In this document: piece after piece, positions 59,562-64,000 of the stretch
Position numbering within the stretch: the stretch's first letter is position 1
Layout: the number at the start of each line of letters is the position of its first letter
NCBI RefSeq assembly: GCF_000969645.2
Contig: NZ_CP014222.1
Span: 2,111,740 to 2,175,739, forward strand
Source: Janthinobacterium sp. B9-8
GTDB lineage: Bacteria; Pseudomonadota; Gammaproteobacteria; Burkholderiales; Chitinibacteraceae
Direction of reading: 5' to 3'
DNA: 64,000 bases
The notes under the pieces: model-generated
Told to the model about the DNA's origin: nothing
The model's database searches: none
The model's input: only the letters and a program-made list of their open reading frames with translations
Program-made: the position numbers and the translations under genes

Positions 59562-61406
59562 ATGAACTGGACCACTCGCCAATCTGCTTTTATCACCCTG
59601 CTTGCCATGCTTTTTGGCCTGGGGATGATTTTTATTCTTGCCTATCAAGTCAATAGCTCTTACAGGATTGAGGTGCAACGCACCCGTTTGAACGTTACTC
59701 ACCAATCCAGCGAAGTAGCCAATCAAATTAGCAGCGCATTAAGAGAAATAGATATTGTTCTTAAAGATTTAAGCGATCGGATCAGCCCTCAAGACCTTCT
59801 CAATGCAGAGCAAGGCGACAGCCGCAATGCAGAATTACAAAATATTTTATTAGATAAACTACTTCAAGTTCACCAAGCGGACAATATCGTCCTCGTGAGC
59901 AGCAATAGCAGTATCACCCATCGTGCGCTAGATACACCCGGCCACGGGCAATTAATGGACGATGCTTATTTTCAGCTAATTCGTAACAATCGCTATCAAG
60001 AGCGAATTTATGCTCGCCTTGCCAGCCATAGCCAGAATACAGGCATTGTTGTCGCAAGGCGGGTTGAATCGCTTACTGCTGAATTTTCCGGATTAATTGT
60101 CGCCAGCATGACCCGCAGCTATTTAGATGGTTTATTAAGTGCCCTCCCTTTAGGAAAGCACGGCAGCATTCAGCTCATCGATCAAAATAAAAACATCCTT
60201 GCAAAATACCCACCCAATGCGCTCGCCTTACCCTTAGACGAGGCAGGCATCAAAGATTTGCTCGCAGGTAAAGAAAGTAAAATATTAGTTAACCACATCA
60301 GCCCCACCCAAAGCATCAGCAGCTATCATTTAATAAAAGACACTCCTTTTATTGTGATTGTGAATGCCTCATCCGACGATTATTTATTACTTTGGCGAAA
60401 CAACACCCTGTATTACTTACTAGGCGGTGGAACTCTACTGATTATGGCTTTGCTGATGTGTTATTTCTTTTGGCGATCACATCGTTTAACTCAAAATCTG
60501 CATAAAAAAGAAAAACACTTAAATGCAAGCGAGGCACGTTTCAGGCAAATGATTGAAACCAGTCCTGTGGCCATCGTGCTTGCCCGTATGCCGGATTACT
60601 TTATTACTTATATCAATCATCAGGCCGCAGAATTATTTGACCAAACACAGGCAGGCGCTTTATCGCAACGCGCTTTTGAATTATATAAATCCAAACCGAT
60701 GTTTATGGAACAGGTTCAAAAAATTCAACAAGGACAATGCCAGCACAATATTGAAGTCATGCTGCAACGTAAAGATGGCCAACCCTTTTGGGGTAATCTT
60801 TCAATGTCGATGCATGAAACCAACCACATCACTACGCTTATGATTGGTATCAGCGATATCACCAGCAAAAAACAAATGGAAGCCGATCTGCAACATAAAG
60901 CCACAATTGATAGCTTATCTGGCTTATTTAATCGTGCTTATTTTACCGAACGCGCAAATCATGAAATTGCACGTGCCAAACGTAATCAGCAGCCACTCAT
61001 TGTGATCATGCTCGATATTGATCACTTCAAGCATATTAATGATAACTGGGGGCATGATATTGGTGATAAAGCGATTCAAAGCCTAGCCGAGCTTTGTCGC
61101 ACCACATTGCGGGATATCGATATTATTGGCCGAATTGGCGGTGAGGAATTTGCCATTTTATTACCCGAAACGGATTTAGAAAAAGGCTACCCGGTTGCAG
61201 AGCGCTTGCGTCAGCGCATTGAAGCACAGCGTATTTCATTAGCAAACGAGCAAACGCTGCAATTCACTGCCAGTATCGGACTAAGCATACTCTGCGCCGA
61301 CGATGATAAGCTTGATCGCATCCTTAAGCGAGCAGATCTGGCACTTTATCAAGCAAAAAACGAGGGTAGAAATCAAACGGTTATTTACAGCAAAATCGCC
61401 GAATAA
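59562..61406 (+). CDS. Membrane sensor diguanylate cyclase (Cache-like, PAS, GGDEF)
   Basis: A 614-residue inner-membrane protein that makes cyclic di-GMP. It has a membrane segment near residues 10-30, a periplasmic Cache-like sensor (about 32-282) with the helix SSEVANQISSALREIDIVLKDL, a second membrane segment (YYLLGGGTLLIMALLMCYFFW), a PAS domain (about 325-440) and a C-terminal GGDEF domain (about 445-610). The active motif is IGGEEFAILLPE, preceded by an RDID inhibitory site. The EAL domain is absent, so it is a dedicated cyclase. It lies 41 bases after yajQ. Confidence 0.93.
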   Translation: MNWTTRQSAFITLLAMLFGLGMIFILAYQVNSSYRIEVQRTRLNVTHQSSEVANQISSALREIDIVLKDLSDRISPQDLLNAEQGDSRNAELQNILLDKLLQVHQADNIVLVSSNSSITHRALDTPGHGQLMDDAYFQLIRNNRYQERIYARLASHSQNTGIVVARRVESLTAEFSGLIVASMTRSYLDGLLSALPLGKHGSIQLIDQNKNILAKYPPNALALPLDEAGIKDLLAGKESKILVNHISPTQSISSYHLIKDTPFIVIVNASSDDYLLLWRNNTLYYLLGGGTLLIMALLMCYFFWRSHRLTQNLHKKEKHLNASEARFRQMIETSPVAIVLARMPDYFITYINHQAAELFDQTQAGALSQRAFELYKSKPMFMEQVQKIQQGQCQHNIEVMLQRKDGQPFWGNLSMSMHETNHITTLMIGISDITSKKQMEADLQHKATIDSLSGLFNRAYFTERANHEIARAKRNQQPLIVIMLDIDHFKHINDNWGHDIGDKAIQSLAELCRTTLRDIDIIGRIGGEEFAILLPETDLEKGYPVAERLRQRIEAQRISLANEQTLQFTASIGLSILCADDDKLDRILKRADLALYQAKNEGRNQTVIYSKIAE

Positions 61407-61493
61407 GCACAAAAAATGATAAAGACATAAAAAGCTTGATTTTCATCAATACCCAGAACAACGCTTTGCATTTATATAGCATTATATAAACAC

Positions 61494-61691
61494 ATGGCGA
61501 TCATCATGGAAAACACACCTCTGCAAGCGCTGTTTACTTCTGATATTGGCTTATTAAGCTTATTTACTATTCTATTTATTCTGGGAATGGCTGCGTATAT
61601 TTTTTTCTACGTTCGGCGCAAAGTGATCGAAGAAACAGCAGCACACGCAAAAAGCATTGATAAAAACACACAAAAACAATCATCGCTATAA
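61494..61691 (+). CDS. DUF3149 small membrane protein
   Basis: A 65-residue single-span membrane protein matching DUF3149: ALFTSDIGLLSLFTILFILGMAAYIFFYVRRKVIEE. The charged tail faces the cytoplasm. A second ATG four codons in (61506) gives the more usual length and is an equally good start. The function is unknown. A strong terminator follows. Confidence 0.78.
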   Translation: MAIIMENTPLQALFTSDIGLLSLFTILFILGMAAYIFFYVRRKVIEETAAHAKSIDKNTQKQSSL

Positions 61692-61707
61692 AAAAATAAA
61701 ATATCTA

Positions 61708-61737
61708 AAGGATCGCTTACTTATGTAAGCGATCCTT
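61708..61737. terminator. Bidirectional terminator between DUF3149 and ArnT-like genes
   Basis: AAGGATCGCTTAC (61708-61720) and GTAAGCGATCCTT (61725-61737) form a perfect 13-bp stem with a TTAT loop and T-runs on both strands. Confidence 0.92.
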
Positions 61738-61743
61738 TTTTGC

Positions 61744-63369
61744 TTATTGCACCGTAATCAAAGCAAAAGACTCTTTATGCTCCCCCGCGCGATTACCACG
61801 CCATAACACGGTGCTGCCCAATGGCTCGCCACCAATGGTCATCCGCAAAGAACACAACTCCGCTTTAGCCCCCTGCTTCAGGGTAATCCCGGCAAAATAC
61901 TCAAATGACGCAAGAGGAGCTGAAGGGATATTGCGCCCATCGATACAATCCTTGCGCTCTTGCATGGCATCACGCAAAGAATAGGAAACCGCCCGATAGC
62001 TTTTTTGAGCATCCAGCCAAGGCTGCCACAAGCTAATCAGCACCCCCCAAACCAAAGCCACACCACACGCCCAGTTCGTCACCGCCAAGCGCCCTGGCGG
62101 GCGTTTACGTGCAATCACAAAGCACCAGATTACCGTTAAGCACAGCGCAAAAATCAAACCCAGATAACCCCACTGCGCAATATAAGCCGGGCTTGCCTCA
62201 CGCAGCGTTCTTGCCATTCCAGTAGGCACTCCGGTATGCACAGCCAACCAGCCTAGCCAGAGCAAGCCCGTAAACAGGCCAAAAGTCATCATGCCAAACC
62301 AATTGAGCGCCTGAGCTGCACCTCGGCGCAGATCATCTACTCCGCTAGCCGCCAGAATCGATAAAGGCAGTAAAACAATCAGCGCATGCGATTCACGAGC
62401 ATCACCTGCCATCACAAACCAAAGCACATGCAATAGTAGCAACACGCTGGGCAATAGCATCTTTGGCTGAATCAGCTGGCGACGATTCGCCCATAAACCC
62501 CAAATTGCCAGAGGCAAAGCTGGCCAAGCAAACCACAATACGATGGATGAAAAAAAGCCAAAAGCATGAAACGCTTTAAAATCAGCCAGCCCGCCAAATG
62601 GGCCTAAGGCATATTGATTAATCCATAAATCAAAAACCGGGCGGGCATGCTGATAAAGATCGATAGGCCAGATTGCACTCAGCGGAACAGCGATCACCAA
62701 GGCAGACAGTAAACTCACACCATAAGAAGTATTTCGCCAAGGCTTAAATAGAAACAGCAGCAAAGCCGATGCAAGCGCCAGAATAAACTCAGCCCAGTTT
62801 CCGCCCAGAAGCAGTAACAGCCAAGCGATTCCCAACACAAACCCAGCACGTAGCGGCTGGCGGAGTGCGTAGGCAAGCGCATAAATATGCCATGAAAAAC
62901 CAGCCAGCACTAAAACTTGCGGGGAAAGATGATGCCCCCAGATAATCAAACCAATGCAGCCAATCAAGGTAATCACAGCCACGCGGCCATAGCGGCGGCC
63001 ATACAGCTCTCGGCCTGCCATGCCCACGCCCCATAAACCGAGCGCCATCCAAATGCCCGTCGTTAAACGGGCCGCATCGTGCACTGCCATCCCCAGCTTT
63101 TGCAAAGGCCAAGCCAATAAGGCAGCGGTCCAATAATACAAAGGGGCATGCTCTAAATAAGGCTGGCCAGCAAACTGTGGTACCGACCAATAAGCCCCAT
63201 GCATAAACTGCTGAATCACTGCCGCCGTTTCAACCTCATCCGGCTTCCAAGGATCATGGCCAATCAGGCCTGGCAGCAACCAGACCAAACAAAGCAGCAG
63301 TAGCAGCCAAGGCTTTTCTGTACCAGCAGGCAGCGGCTCACGCTCAAGAGGAGGAATATAAGTCAACAT
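61744..63369 (-). CDS. ArnT-like membrane glycosyltransferase (GT-C/PMT type)
   Basis: A 541-residue membrane protein with about 11-12 segments. The first periplasmic loop has LIGHDPWKPDEVETAAVIQQF, with the acidic DE pair expected in GT-C catalytic loops, and YLEHAPLYYWTAALLAWP, as in ArnT and other dolichyl-phosphate-mannose-type transferases. These move a sugar from an undecaprenyl carrier onto lipid A, protein or glycan; the acceptor is unknown. I start at the ATG 63369; the frame is open to 63399. A terminator follows. Confidence 0.83.
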   Translation of the reverse strand: MLTYIPPLEREPLPAGTEKPWLLLLLCLVWLLPGLIGHDPWKPDEVETAAVIQQFMHGAYWSVPQFAGQPYLEHAPLYYWTAALLAWPLQKLGMAVHDAARLTTGIWMALGLWGVGMAGRELYGRRYGRVAVITLIGCIGLIIWGHHLSPQVLVLAGFSWHIYALAYALRQPLRAGFVLGIAWLLLLLGGNWAEFILALASALLLFLFKPWRNTSYGVSLLSALVIAVPLSAIWPIDLYQHARPVFDLWINQYALGPFGGLADFKAFHAFGFFSSIVLWFAWPALPLAIWGLWANRRQLIQPKMLLPSVLLLLHVLWFVMAGDARESHALIVLLPLSILAASGVDDLRRGAAQALNWFGMMTFGLFTGLLWLGWLAVHTGVPTGMARTLREASPAYIAQWGYLGLIFALCLTVIWCFVIARKRPPGRLAVTNWACGVALVWGVLISLWQPWLDAQKSYRAVSYSLRDAMQERKDCIDGRNIPSAPLASFEYFAGITLKQGAKAELCSLRMTIGGEPLGSTVLWRGNRAGEHKESFALITVQ

Positions 63370-63437
63370 GGTATTTACCCAAGACCAGCAGGAATTCAAT
63401 AAAGTTTATTGAATTTTTGAAGCCAATATTTAAATGC

Positions 63438-63465
63438 AAAAAAGGCAGCGCGCGGCTGCCTTTTT
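63438..63465 (-). terminator. Rho-independent terminator after rpmE2
   Basis: AAAAAAGGCAGC (63438-63449) and GCTGCCTTTTT (63455-63465) form a stem with a five-base loop and T-runs on both strands, 21 bases after the rpmE2 stop on the minus strand. Confidence 0.9.
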
Positions 63466-63485
63466 CAGATACTGCGCAGGAACAA

Positions 63486-63743
63486 TTATTCCTTGCTGCC
63501 GTACATGCTGTATTTTTGACGGAACTTGTCGATACGGCCAGCAGTGTCCACGATCTTTTGTTTGCCGGTGTAGAATGGGTGTGATTCCGAAGAAATATCC
63601 AGCTTAACCAGTGGGTACTCTTTACCGTCAGTCCAAACGATAGTTTGCTTAGCAGTCAGAGTAGAACGGCTCATAAATTTGAAATCAGCCGCTGCGTCAT
63701 GAAACACAACGTCTTTATATTCTGGGTGAATACCATCTTTCAT
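63486..63743 (-). CDS. rpmE2: 50S ribosomal protein L31 type B
   Basis: An 85-residue ribosomal protein. The start [16 protein letters not shown] and [30 protein letters not shown] are typical. It lacks the CxxC zinc motifs of type A L31, so it is the zinc-independent form, which in many bacteria is used when zinc is scarce. I see no Zur-like box upstream. It lies directly after rho on the same strand, a common order. Confidence 0.96.
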   Translation of the reverse strand: MKDGIHPEYKDVVFHDAAADFKFMSRSTLTAKQTIVWTDGKEYPLVKLDISSESHPFYTGKQKIVDTAGRIDKFRQKYSMYGSKE

Positions 63744-63816
63744 TTTACTTCCCTTTATTTGTTAGCGTGCTGGGGTTGTGCCAACACTAGCCATAAAAAC
63801 GAGATCATCGCACAAA

Positions 63817-63840
63817 AGCGCAGTTTGAACAAGCCGCGCT
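63817..63840 (-). terminator. Candidate terminator after rho
   Basis: AGCGC (63817-63821) pairs with GCGCT (63836-63840), and a TTTTG run follows on the minus strand. It lies between the rho stop and rpmE2. Confidence 0.45.
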
Positions 63841-63848
63841 GTATGTGT

Positions 63849-64000
63849 TTATCGACGCATCGAATCAAAGAAATCCATATTATTCTTGGTGCCTTTGATT
63901 TTATCTAACAAGAATTCCATCGCATCCAAATCATCCATTGGATAAAGTAATTTGCGCAGAACCCAAATCTTTTGTAATTGATCTTGCTGAATCAGCAATT
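63849..64000 (-). CDS. rho: Transcription termination factor Rho, C-terminal fragment
   Basis: Only the last 50 codons are in the window; the gene runs out through the right edge. The visible residues [42 protein letters not shown] match the Rho C-terminus (E. coli ends with a very similar LQKMWILRK...MEFLINKLAMTK...DFFEMMKRS). Rho is the hexameric RNA helicase that ends transcription. The frame has no start codon in the window, so simple ORF searches miss it. Confidence 0.93.
   Translation of the reverse strand, partial: LLIQQDQLQKIWVLRKLLYPMDDLDAMEFLLDKIKGTKNNMDFFDSMRR

Noticed and set aside
1-64000. tRNA or rRNA genes
   Set aside because: I scanned the gene-free gaps by eye and saw no cloverleaf or rRNA-like sequence; a tRNA search program would be needed to be certain.

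Overview
The window looks like chromosomal DNA of a betaproteobacterium, probably in the order Neisseriales (an Iodobacter/Chitinibacter-like organism). This is inferred from the proteins: a ferredoxin-type sulfite reductase followed by a DUF934 protein, hemE next to priA, a DUF3579 gene beside argF, type-B ribosomal protein L31 after rho, and DUF2788, DUF3149 and DUF2917 small proteins. No database search was possible. I saw no tRNA, rRNA, prophage, transposase gene or CRISPR array.

Layout. 0-4.6 kb: the end of a signalling operon (hybrid histidine kinase, single receiver protein, receiver-PAS-GGDEF-EAL protein). 4.8-9.8 kb: a benzoate-type permease, then a four-gene osmoprotectant ABC transporter behind a long, strongly folded leader. 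9.9-14.8 kb: a siderophore-interacting flavoprotein behind a Fur-like site, a 70-residue protein with a switch-like leader, the tsaB-rimI-uracil-DNA-glycosylase operon, and a degenerate EAL-HDOD protein. 14.9-28.6 kb: mostly housekeeping genes (polyamine-binding protein, glnS, hemE, priA, rnk, cysI, pepN), with DnaA-box-like sites between hemE and priA.

28.7-37.8 kb is the most unusual part. It holds a five-gene cluster matching the Escherichia coli yfaA-yfaT-yfaS-yfaQ-yfaP set around an alpha-2-macroglobulin-like protein. Every junction between its genes, and the stretch before the first gene, carries a dispersed palindromic repeat. Two of these repeats are translated in frame and supply the N-termini of YfaS and YfaQ. 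The main repeat family (about 110-135 bp, built from CACAGAG/CACGGAG heptamers, with two kinds of terminal inverted repeat) has seven full or partial copies between 28.7 and 53.8 kb; I found none elsewhere in the window. Other repeat types are nested with it or lie nearby.

37.8-64 kb: a ceramidase-like membrane protein overlapping a YiiX-like papain-fold protein, a radical SAM protein, an AT-rich patch with very small secreted or membrane peptides, a site-2 protease, an Ada-AlkA DNA repair fusion, a LysR/LysE pair, a copper module (copA, copZ, csoR with a palindromic operator), the arginine genes argF and argG with two accessory genes, ppnP, yajQ, a membrane diguanylate cyclase, an ArnT-like glycosyltransferase, rpmE2 and the 3' end of rho.
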